Origin: Romboutsia weinsteinii
GTDB taxonomy: Bacteria; Bacillota; Clostridia; Peptostreptococcales; Peptostreptococcaceae
Direction of reading: 5' to 3'
Length of the DNA: 64,000 bases
Assembly: GCF_002250835.2 (NCBI RefSeq)
Contig: NZ_NOJY02000016.1
Location: 1 to 64,000 of the forward strand
Position 1 is the stretch's first letter; each line of letters opens with the position of its first letter. The notes under the pieces are model-generated. The model made no database searches and was not told the DNA's origin. It was given only the letters and a program-made list of their open reading frames with translations. Made by a program: the position numbers and the translations under genes. Of the stretch, positions 44,149 through 51,098 are shown piece by piece.

Positions 44149-45306
44149 TTATGCCCCCTTTTTTGCTAGCTTCTTAGTATTTTGTTTTTTACTTTTCACC
44201 TCTGTGTCTAGCTCTATTCTTAGCTGTGAGTCTATATCAAAGAAATGAATTTTATCAAAATCAAATACTAAACTTATATCTTGACCCGGTGTAAAGTCTT
44301 CCATAGTATTAAGTTTTGCTATTAATGATTCATTGCCTAGTGTAAAGTGTACTAACGTCTCTGAGCCTGTAAGTTCTGCTATATCAACATATGTATCAAA
44401 TTTATATTCCTCATTTTTAATGTTATTTTCCTCTGCCAAATAAATATGCTCCGGTCTTATCCCAACCATTATCTCTCTACCCATGTATCCTTTTTCCTCT
44501 AAATATCTTACTATTTCACAAGGTATATCAAATACTCTATTTCCAAGAGCAACACCATATTTTCTTAAGTCCATCTTTATAAAATTCATAGATGGAGACC
44601 CCATAAATTTACCTACAAAATAATTATATGGTTTAAGATAAATTTCTTTTGGTGTTCCTATTTGCTGTACAAATCCATCTTTCATAACTACTATTCTACT
44701 TGCCATAGTCATTGCTTCTGTTTGATCATGAGTTACATAGATCATTGTTGTTTTTAACTTCTTATGTAACTTTGTAATTTCTGCTCTTGTTTGAAATCTT
44801 AACCTAGCATCTAGATTAGATAATGGTTCATCCATTAGAAATACTTTTGCATCACGTACTATAGCACGTCCAAGTGCTACTCTTTGCCTTTGACCACCTG
44901 ATAGTTCCTTTGGTTTTCTTTGTAGCAGTTCTGTAAGTCCAAGTATATCAGCAGCTTCTTTTACCCTCTTATCCATTTCTTCTTTAGTGATTTTTTTCAT
45001 TTTAAGTCCAAATGCCATATTCTCATACACTGACATATGAGGATAAAGAGCATAGTTTTGAAACACCATTGCTATATCTCTATCTTTAGGATGTAGATTA
45101 TTAATCACCTTTTTATCTATTAAAATCTCCCCTGAAGTAATATCCTCTAGACCTGCAATCATTCTCAAAGTTGTAGATTTTCCGCACCCTGATGGTCCAA
45201 CCAAAACTATGAACTCTTCATCCTCAATTACCATATTAACATCCGATACTGAGTGAATCCCTGGTACATAGTCCTTGAATAAATGTTTAATTTCAATTTT
45301 TGCCAT
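44149..45306 (-). CDS. ABC sugar importer ATPase (UgpC/MsmK-like)
   Basis: A 385-aa ATPase: Walker A GPSGCGKSTTLRMIAGL, signature LSGGQRQRVALGRA, Walker B VFLMDEPLSNLDA and a C-terminal OB-type regulatory domain, as in MalK/UgpC. Start ATG at 45306; an in-frame ATG at 45318 contains the Shine-Dalgarno GGGGG. LplABC-type clusters often lack an own ATPase and share MsmK, so its presence here as the first gene is notable. Heads the nine-gene run. Confidence 0.93.
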   Translation of the reverse strand: MAKIEIKHLFKDYVPGIHSVSDVNMVIEDEEFIVLVGPSGCGKSTTLRMIAGLEDITSGEILIDKKVINNLHPKDRDIAMVFQNYALYPHMSVYENMAFGLKMKKITKEEMDKRVKEAADILGLTELLQRKPKELSGGQRQRVALGRAIVRDAKVFLMDEPLSNLDARLRFQTRAEITKLHKKLKTTMIYVTHDQTEAMTMASRIVVMKDGFVQQIGTPKEIYLKPYNYFVGKFMGSPSMNFIKMDLRKYGVALGNRVFDIPCEIVRYLEEKGYMGREIMVGIRPEHIYLAEENNIKNEEYKFDTYVDIAELTGSETLVHFTLGNESLIAKLNTMEDFTPGQDISLVFDFDKIHFFDIDSQLRIELDTEVKSKKQNTKKLAKKGA

Positions 45307-45439
45307 ATGCTCCCCCATAGATTATTAAATTTTGAATGATTAAAACAATTTTTAGTATTCATTTTCTCATTCTTTAATTAAATTTTATCCATCTTTTATT
45401 AAATCCATATTATGGAAAAGTTAAGATTAGATTTAGAAT

Positions 45440-45478
45440 TAGTTAAATATTTGTTTTTTGGTTAAGTAAATTTAACTA
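45440..45478. promoter_or_regulatory. Inverted repeat upstream of the ABC operon
   Basis: TAGTTAAAT (45440-45448) and ATTTAACTA (45470-45478) are exact complements with a 21-bp spacer, about 135-170 bp before the ATPase gene. Candidate operator pair, but AT-rich; no clean promoter boxes are visible. Confidence 0.35.
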
Positions 45479-45515
45479 TTAAATAGCAAATTCGCATAAA
45501 ACTCGTTAATTATAT

Positions 45516-45560
45516 AAAAAAAGAAAGGTTAAACTCATAAAGAATCTAACCTTTCTTTTT
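45516..45560. terminator. Terminator of pckA
   Basis: AAAAAGAAAGGTTA and TAACCTTTCTTTTT form a perfect 14-bp stem with A/T runs for both directions. Confidence 0.85.
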
Positions 45561-45600
45561 CTAATTATTAAATTTCATAACTTTCACTATAGTTTATATC

Positions 45601-47133
45601 TTATAAACTAACAGCTATTTCTTTTTCAACTTCATCTTCGTATTTATTTAGCCATTCTTCTCTTTCTAATCTTAATTTGCTAGCAATAGCCGCATACTCA
45701 TCAGAAGTGTAGAAACTTCTTGGATTGTACTTTTCTATATCTATACCACATACTGATTTTGGAACTAAATATCCCCACTCTTGATCTTTAGTCCACTCAA
45801 TATTATCTCTAGCTATCTCTTTCATTATAGTGGTAGAAACATTTATAGTTAATTTCTCCCCATCAAATCCTGTTTTAGCTCCAACACTTCCTGTATTTAA
45901 TATAAAACATTCCATATCTGGGTTATTCTTTAATATTTCTCTAAGTTTTAATCCTTCTTCAATCTCTGAACCCATTATAAATGGATTAGTTCCAACACAT
46001 CTTTTAGATTGACCTGCTTTAGTAGGATCTCCTGCTGAAGTCTCTATAGATTCACCTAGCATAAAAGCATCAAGTGCTTGATGTGGACTTAACTTTACAA
46101 CTGGTGGAACTATATCTTTTCTTCTAGTTATAAATATTATCTTATTAGCTTTTTCTAAATCTACTGTATCATCAGTATTTTCTATTTCTTCTCTTAATAC
46201 AATTCCTCTTGCATTTGAAGTAATAGTAGTATCATAAAAATCTACTGTAGAATCTTCTTTTACCATAATATTTTCAAGTATAGCATTTTCAGCAGTAGCT
46301 GCTTGATATAATACACCTTGTTGCTCTTTATTTAGACCTTCTGTCTTTATATAAAATCCATTTTCACTACCTGCGCAATATCCATTCTCATCCATAAATA
46401 TAACATCATCTTGTCTTACTATAGATTTTTCTTCCCCTATTAACTCATGATCATGTATTGTTAAAGTAGTCTTCCCTGTTCCACTTAATCCAAACATTAT
46501 AAACCCTACATCTTTTAAGTTTCTATCTTTATCATATACTCTAAGAACCTTACTCCCTGCGTGGAAGCCTAATCCACCTTCTTGCTTTACTTTATACATT
46601 GCCATTCTTAAGAAAGATTTTTTAGATTCACCGAAATAATCACTACCTAAGATAAATGTTACTCCACTTTCTGGATAAGCAAACATTATTCTCTCTGGCC
46701 ATTCTGGCACATATATGCTTATAAGATCAGGATTTTCTGTATCTATTGGATCAAATAATGTATTGTTCCACATGTATGCTATTCTTGCATAATCTTTTGA
46801 TATGTATAGTCTGCAATTGTATGAAAACTTTTCGTTCATACCCATTTTTCTATCTACTCTTATCATTTCTTTTTCTTTTAAATATTTAAAAACTTTCTCT
46901 GCAATTTCATCAGCTTTAGTTTTACTTATCTCACTTTGATCTACCCCTACTTCTATTTCATCAACAATATAAGTGTTTTTAGCACTCCTATTTTTAACTT
47001 CACTTTTATAGCTTGGACTTTTAAACTCAGTTGTTATCTCCACATTACTCGCCAAACTTTTTAATTCTTCCTTAGTTGGATTTACTATTACTCCTTTGAA
47101 TAGTTCATCATTTATATTATTTATAGTGTACAT
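45601..47133 (-). CDS. pckA: Phosphoenolpyruvate carboxykinase (ATP)
   Basis: A 510-aa enzyme converting oxaloacetate and ATP to phosphoenolpyruvate and CO2 (or the reverse in fermentative organisms). GLSGTGKTTLTIH is the ATP-binding kinase-1a loop near residue 222, and ITRRKDIVPPVVKL and GSVGAKTGFDG follow. The start ATG at 47133 follows GGGGGTC; an in-frame ATG at 47145 overlaps it. Single gene, with a long AT-rich upstream region (47134-47460) in which I see no clear promoter. Confidence 0.93.
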   Translation of the reverse strand: MYTINNINDELFKGVIVNPTKEELKSLASNVEITTEFKSPSYKSEVKNRSAKNTYIVDEIEVGVDQSEISKTKADEIAEKVFKYLKEKEMIRVDRKMGMNEKFSYNCRLYISKDYARIAYMWNNTLFDPIDTENPDLISIYVPEWPERIMFAYPESGVTFILGSDYFGESKKSFLRMAMYKVKQEGGLGFHAGSKVLRVYDKDRNLKDVGFIMFGLSGTGKTTLTIHDHELIGEEKSIVRQDDVIFMDENGYCAGSENGFYIKTEGLNKEQQGVLYQAATAENAILENIMVKEDSTVDFYDTTITSNARGIVLREEIENTDDTVDLEKANKIIFITRRKDIVPPVVKLSPHQALDAFMLGESIETSAGDPTKAGQSKRCVGTNPFIMGSEIEEGLKLREILKNNPDMECFILNTGSVGAKTGFDGEKLTINVSTTIMKEIARDNIEWTKDQEWGYLVPKSVCGIDIEKYNPRSFYTSDEYAAIASKLRLEREEWLNKYEDEVEKEIAVSL

Positions 47134-47469
47134 AAAGACCCCCATATATTAATTAGTGTGTTGTTTACAATATATAGTGTAACACAATAAATTAAAAAAG
47201 CTATTATTTTTTGTATTTTTTTTAATTTTATATACTTTTATCACCTTAGAGTATAACAAATACAAAATTTGGTCAATATCTATTTATAATTTTTATTCAA
47301 ATATAATTTTATTTTACATCAAAATATACTATTACTTTTACTATACTAGTTGTATATATGTATTTAAATTATTCATACTATGATTACTCTATCATTAACC
47401 TTACTTTAATAGACAATATCTATATTCTATTTCCTAAATAATGTAAATATCTATGGTTGTTATTTTTAC

Positions 47470-47498
47470 TTGATAAATAATAAATTATAATATATACT
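47470..47498 (+). promoter_or_regulatory. Promoter of a Fur-box sRNA candidate
   Basis: TTGATA (47470-47475) and TATACT (47493-47498) have a 17-bp spacer. The predicted start is near 47505, inside or just before the Fur-like box. Confidence 0.6.
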
Positions 47499-47507
47499 AT
47501 TTTTATA

Positions 47508-47526
47508 GAAAATGATTTTCATTTTC
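47508..47526. promoter_or_regulatory. Fur-box-like operator
   Basis: GAAAATGA-TTT-TCATTTTC is a perfect 8-3-8 inverted repeat matching 15 of 19 positions of the classical Fur box. It covers the start of the sRNA candidate. Confidence 0.6.
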
Positions 47527-47570
47527 GAACTCTTATGTTTTTTACTTTTCAAGTCAAAGTATTTAGTAAT

Positions 47571-47601
47571 AAAAAAAGTCGGCTGATGATCGACTTTTTT
47601 T
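47571..47601 (+). terminator. Terminator of the sRNA candidate
   Basis: AAAAAAAGTCG and CGACTTTTTTT form an 11-bp perfect stem with a 9-base loop and U tail. Confidence 0.85.
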
Positions 47602-47628
47602 ATTTACAGAAATTATTTTATTTTTTAC

Positions 47629-47657
47629 TTGCTTTTTATTTGTTTTGTATATATAAT
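47629..47657 (+). promoter_or_regulatory. Promoter of the tyrosine leader/NSS transporter unit
   Basis: TTGCTT (47629-47634) and TATAAT (47652-47657) with a 17-bp spacer, about 45 bp before the leader peptide's ribosome binding site. Confidence 0.65.
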
Positions 47658-47709
47658 AATTTCTATATTAATAATTTTTACAAAATTTAGAAATTAGGGA
47701 GATAATAAA

Positions 47710-47775
47710 ATGATAATGTGTGCAGCCTTTAACTTAGTAAAATTAAATAACTATTATTATAGCTATTATAGATAA
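47710..47775 (+). CDS. Tyrosine-rich leader peptide, 21 aa
   Basis: ATG at 47710 follows AGGGAG (47696-47701) at 8 bp. The peptide starts MIMCAAFNLVKL and ends NNYYYSYYR; five Tyr codons (all TAT) fall within the last seven codons. TAA is at 47773-47775. It precedes alternating RNA arms and two terminators, and then an NSS-type transporter gene. The density of Tyr codons is the classic hallmark of an attenuation leader peptide in which the ribosome stalls when charged tRNA-Tyr is scarce. Confidence 0.8.
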   Translation: MIMCAAFNLVKLNNYYYSYYR

Positions 47776-47778
47776 AGG

Positions 47779-47948
47779 TTTGTATTTATGAGATAACAAT
47801 ACTATCATAGATGCAAATCGTAAAAAATTTGTATCTATGGTGGTTATATTTATAATGAATAAATTTAGCCATGTAGATAATACTATGTGGCTTTTTATAA
47901 TCCTAGGCAAATTGTAAGCCACATAGTGTATACCTATGTGGCTTTTTT
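47779..47948 (+). promoter_or_regulatory. Tandem attenuator with alternating RNA arms
   Basis: Arms in order: 1 (47779-47790), 2 (47806-47818), 3 (47827-47839), A (47867-47876), B (47883-47893), C (47916-47926), D (47934-47944). 1 pairs with 2, or 2 with 3; 3 (47832-47841) pairs with A's neighbourhood (47868-47879), or A with B (terminator 1, T run 47892-47896); B pairs perfectly with C, or C with D (terminator 2, T run 47943-47948). B and D are identical 11-mers (CTATGTGGCTT). Even and odd pairings form exclusive ON and OFF states. Confidence 0.75.
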
Positions 47949-47976
47949 ATATATTTTAATCTTAGGAGGAACAATT

Positions 47977-49326
47977 ATGAACAATGAAAGTCTTGCGTCA
48001 AATTCGCAAAAATTAAATAAGAGAGATGTTTTTTCAAATAAATTTGGATTTATAGTATCTTGTGTAGGTGCTGCTTTGGGTTTAGGAAACATATGGATGT
48101 TTTCTTACAAGCTTGGTAAATACGGTGGTGCAGCATTTTTAATACCATACTTCTTATTTGTATTTGTACTTGGTAGTACTGGACTAATTACTGAATTTAC
48201 TTTTGGTAGAATGTTTAAATCGGGTTCATTTAGTGCTATAAAACAAGTTTTTAAAGGTAGAAATATAAAAGGTGGATCTGTAGTTGGTATTATCCCTACA
48301 CTAGGATTAGCTGGTGTATTTATGTTCTACTCTATAGTTATAGGTTGGATTTTAAAGTACTTCTTCTTAAGCGTTACTGGAGAGTTAGGTGCAATTAATA
48401 CTACTACTTACTTTGATGCTTTTGCTGGAACTAGCTCTACTATACCGTGGTTTTTATTATCTGTACTTATTACTTTAAGTGTTGTTGGTCTTGGTGTTAG
48501 TAAAGGAATTGAAAATTTAAATAAAGTTATAATGCCCTTATTATTAGTATTATTTATAGTATTAACTATTAAATCATTAAGCTTAGAAGGTTCTATGGCT
48601 GGTGTTGAGTACCTATTAAAGCCTAGATGGGAACATCTACTAAATGGTGAAACTTGGATAATGGCTTTAGGTCAAGCATTCTTTACTGTATCACTTAATG
48701 GATGTGGTATGGTTGTTTACGGAAGTTACATAAATGAGAAATTTGATATACCTTCATCTGCATTTAGTACTGCTTTATTTGATACAATAGCTGCCTTAGT
48801 TGCATCATTTATGATAATACCTGCAGTATTTGCTTTTAATCTTGATGTAACTGCAGGTCCATCACTTTTATTTATAACTGTACCTACTATATTTAAATCA
48901 ATGCCTTACGGAGATATTCTAAGCATATTATTCTTCTTAAGCATAATATTTGCTGCTATTTCTTCATCTGTTAACATGCTTGAAGGTATTGTTGAAGCAG
49001 TTATTTCTTCAATTAATATTAGTAGAAAAAAAGCTTCTTTATTTATAGGTCTTATTTGCTTTGTATTAGCAATACCTCTTGCAACAAATATGATTGCCTT
49101 TGATAACTTTACTAACCTTATTACTATAATTGTATCTCCTATTGGAGCTTTAATAGTTGCTGTAGTATTCTTCTACATGATAGATAAAGATACTATTTTA
49201 AATGAGATTAATAAAGGATGTAAGAAAAGAATAAATAATGGATTTATAGTATTTGGTAAGTATGTATTTGTATTAGTAACTATTGCTGTAACTATACTTG
49301 GTACAGTTTACGGTGGCATAGGCTAA
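47977..49326 (+). CDS. NSS-family sodium-dependent amino-acid transporter, probably for tyrosine
   Basis: A 449-aa membrane protein of the neurotransmitter:sodium symporter family. The first helix carries the unwound Na+/substrate site FIVSCVGAALGLGNIWMFSYKLGKYGG, with GGAAFLIPYF next; about 11-12 helices, as in bacterial Tyt1/LeuT. I use ATG 47977 behind AGGAGGA; the longer frame from 47887 would start inside terminator 1. A leader with five Tyr codons upstream supports tyrosine as substrate, as known for Tyt1 of Fusobacterium. It should import tyrosine with Na+. Confidence 0.88.
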   Translation: MNNESLASNSQKLNKRDVFSNKFGFIVSCVGAALGLGNIWMFSYKLGKYGGAAFLIPYFLFVFVLGSTGLITEFTFGRMFKSGSFSAIKQVFKGRNIKGGSVVGIIPTLGLAGVFMFYSIVIGWILKYFFLSVTGELGAINTTTYFDAFAGTSSTIPWFLLSVLITLSVVGLGVSKGIENLNKVIMPLLLVLFIVLTIKSLSLEGSMAGVEYLLKPRWEHLLNGETWIMALGQAFFTVSLNGCGMVVYGSYINEKFDIPSSAFSTALFDTIAALVASFMIIPAVFAFNLDVTAGPSLLFITVPTIFKSMPYGDILSILFFLSIIFAAISSSVNMLEGIVEAVISSINISRKKASLFIGLICFVLAIPLATNMIAFDNFTNLITIIVSPIGALIVAVVFFYMIDKDTILNEINKGCKKRINNGFIVFGKYVFVLVTIAVTILGTVYGGIG

Positions 49327-49342
49327 AATTTTTCTAGTAGTT

Positions 49343-49384
49343 ATATTCCTTAGAAAAAACACTAATGTTTTATCTAAGGAATAT
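49343..49384 (+). terminator. Terminator after the NSS transporter gene
   Basis: ATATTCCTTAGA and TCTAAGGAATAT, a perfect 12-bp stem prolonged by AAAACA/TGTTTT, then TTTT. Confidence 0.85.
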
Positions 49385-49487
49385 TTTTGTGTACATTATA
49401 ATTTTTTTTACATAAATTATTGTGTAGCCAAATAAACGGTGTTACTCTAATGTAATAAATAATTTTTTATAAATAAGGGGGGAATTT

Positions 49488-50834
49488 ATGACTAAGGACA
49501 TGACTACTGGAAATCCAGTAAAATTAATTCTATTTTTTTCTATTCCATTATTAATCGGAAATATCTTTCAACAGTTTTACAGCATGGTCGACACTATAAT
49601 AGTTGGAAGATTTTTGGGGGTAAAATCACTAGCGGCTGTTGGGTCAACGGGTTCAATGACATTTTTGATTATAGGATTTGTATTAGGTTTAACTTCGGGC
49701 TTTTCCGTATTGGTATCTCAGAAATTTGGTGCTAACGATGAGGAAGGCATAAAAAAAGCTGTTGGTAGTGCAGCAATACTATCAATTATTATGGCAATTA
49801 TAGTTACAATAGTAAGTGTATCTTTAGCTAAACCAATATTACATCTTATAGATACTCCAGATGATATTATAAATGATGCAATAGCATATACTACAGTAAT
49901 ATTTGCAGGTACTTCTGCAACATTTTTCTATAATATGATGTCAGGTATCTTACGTGCACTTGGTGATAGCAAGACTCCACTATACTTTTTAATCGTTTCA
50001 TCTATTTTAAATGTTATCTTAGATTTAGTATTTATAATTAATTTTAAGATGGGTGTAGCAGGAGCTGCCTATGCAACGGTTATCTCTCAAGGGGTTTCTG
50101 GACTTTTATGTTTAATGTATACTGCTAAAAAGTTCCCAATATTAAAACTTGAAAAAAAACATTTTAAATTTGATACTTCATACTTTAAGCAACATCTAAG
50201 AATAGGTATCCCAATGGCACTTCAGTTTTCTATTACTGCAATAGGTGCCGTGATTTTACAAGGTGCCGTCAATGCATTTGGATCAACTGCTGTTGCTGCA
50301 TTTACAGCTGCATCTAAGGTTGAACAACTTGTTATGCAACCTAGTGTAACATTTGGTGTCACTATGGCAACTTACTGTGGTCAAAATCTTGGAGCTGGTA
50401 ATATAAACAGAATAAGAGAAGGTGTTAAGAAATGCACTATGATAAATATAGTTATAGGAATAGTAGCAGCTTTCATAATAATAATATTTGGCAAATCATT
50501 TATCTATATGTTTGTCTCTAATACTGATTCAGTAGTTATAGATTATGCTAAAAAATATTTAGATGTTATTGCATACTTCTTTATACCACTTAGTTTAATA
50601 TTTATATACAGAAATGCCCTTCAAGGTATGGGATATACATTTATGCCTATGATGGCTGGATTTGCAGAACTTGTAGCTAGAACTTTAGTTGCATTTACTC
50701 TACCTGTATTAATTGGATTTACTGGAATATGTTTAGCTGGTCCTGCAGCATGGATAGCAGCTGCTGTACCTTTAATGCTAAGCTACACTAAGACAATAAA
50801 TAGTATGTCAGACTTACCAGAGTATTCAATATAG
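49488..50834 (+). CDS. MATE-family efflux transporter
   Basis: A 448-aa twelve-helix protein. IGNIFQQFYSMVDTIIVGRFLGVKSLAAVGS (first half) and GIPMALQFSITAIGAVILQGAVNAFGS (second half) are clear MATE signatures of the DinF/NorM-like clostridial group. RBS GGGGGG precedes the ATG. The preceding 160 bp hold the NSS terminator and no clear promoter. Substrate unknown, probably cationic drugs. Confidence 0.9.
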   Translation: MTKDMTTGNPVKLILFFSIPLLIGNIFQQFYSMVDTIIVGRFLGVKSLAAVGSTGSMTFLIIGFVLGLTSGFSVLVSQKFGANDEEGIKKAVGSAAILSIIMAIIVTIVSVSLAKPILHLIDTPDDIINDAIAYTTVIFAGTSATFFYNMMSGILRALGDSKTPLYFLIVSSILNVILDLVFIINFKMGVAGAAYATVISQGVSGLLCLMYTAKKFPILKLEKKHFKFDTSYFKQHLRIGIPMALQFSITAIGAVILQGAVNAFGSTAVAAFTAASKVEQLVMQPSVTFGVTMATYCGQNLGAGNINRIREGVKKCTMINIVIGIVAAFIIIIFGKSFIYMFVSNTDSVVIDYAKKYLDVIAYFFIPLSLIFIYRNALQGMGYTFMPMMAGFAELVARTLVAFTLPVLIGFTGICLAGPAAWIAAAVPLMLSYTKTINSMSDLPEYSI

Positions 50835-50874
50835 ATCATTCGTTCGAATAAGTTTCATAAATATTCTATAAATC

Positions 50875-50903
50875 ATGACATCTTCTTTTTTCTATGTTAT
50901 AAT
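50875..50903 (+). promoter_or_regulatory. Strong promoter of an orphan transcript
   Basis: ATGACA (50875-50880) and TATAAT (50898-50903) are separated by 17 bp; TGT before TATAAT makes an extended -10. It lies past the MATE stop codon and points at no plus-strand gene. Confidence 0.65.
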
Positions 50904-50909
50904 ATAAAT

Positions 50910-51059
50910 ATCTACAAGAAAAAAACTAATACCATTATCCATTAGTCTATTTGATGTAGAACTGACAAGTAGATTTTCCCAGAATCTACTTGTCTACATA
51001 TTAAAATAAAATAGATATTATAAACTGGCAGGAGATATTTTCTTCTACCAGTTTTTTTA
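50910..51059 (+). ncRNA. Candidate small RNA, about 150 nt
   Basis: Between the promoter above and the terminator at 51022-51059 there is no ORF. Position 50907-50914 (AATATCTA) pairs with 51012-51019 (TAGATATT), closing a long-range stem; inside it GACAAGTAGATT (50964-50975) pairs perfectly with AATCTACTTGTC (50983-50994). This rod-like layout suits a regulatory RNA; 6S RNA is possible but not shown. Confidence 0.45.
51022..51059 (+). terminator. Terminator of the orphan transcript
   Basis: AAACTGG and CCAGTTT with extra AG/CT pairs, followed by seven T residues. Confidence 0.8.
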
Positions 51060-51098
51060 ATTGTTTTGTATCAAGTTTACAAATATATAATACTATAT

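Larger units (their letters stand above)
47505..47602 (+). ncRNA. Candidate iron-regulated small RNA (about 98 nt)
   Basis: A compact unit: promoter, Fur-type operator, about 65 bases without an ORF bearing a ribosome binding site, then a strong terminator (47571-47601). It lies between pckA (minus) and the NSS transporter leader (plus) and ends before the latter's own promoter. The architecture is that of a stand-alone regulatory RNA. Targets are unknown. Confidence 0.5.

Noticed and set aside
47140-47180. Rex-type operator before pckA (TTGTTTACA...TGTAACACAA)
   Set aside because: Spacing and half-sites do not fit TTGTTAA-N4-TTAACAA.
47887-47976. N-terminal extension of the NSS transporter
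   Set aside because: It would start inside terminator 1 and cover both attenuator hairpins; ATG 47977 has a full AGGAGGA site.
47664-47976. T-box riboswitch before the NSS gene
   Set aside because: No T-box sequence (AGGGTGGNACCGCG-like) is present; the leader ORF and terminator pair explain the region.
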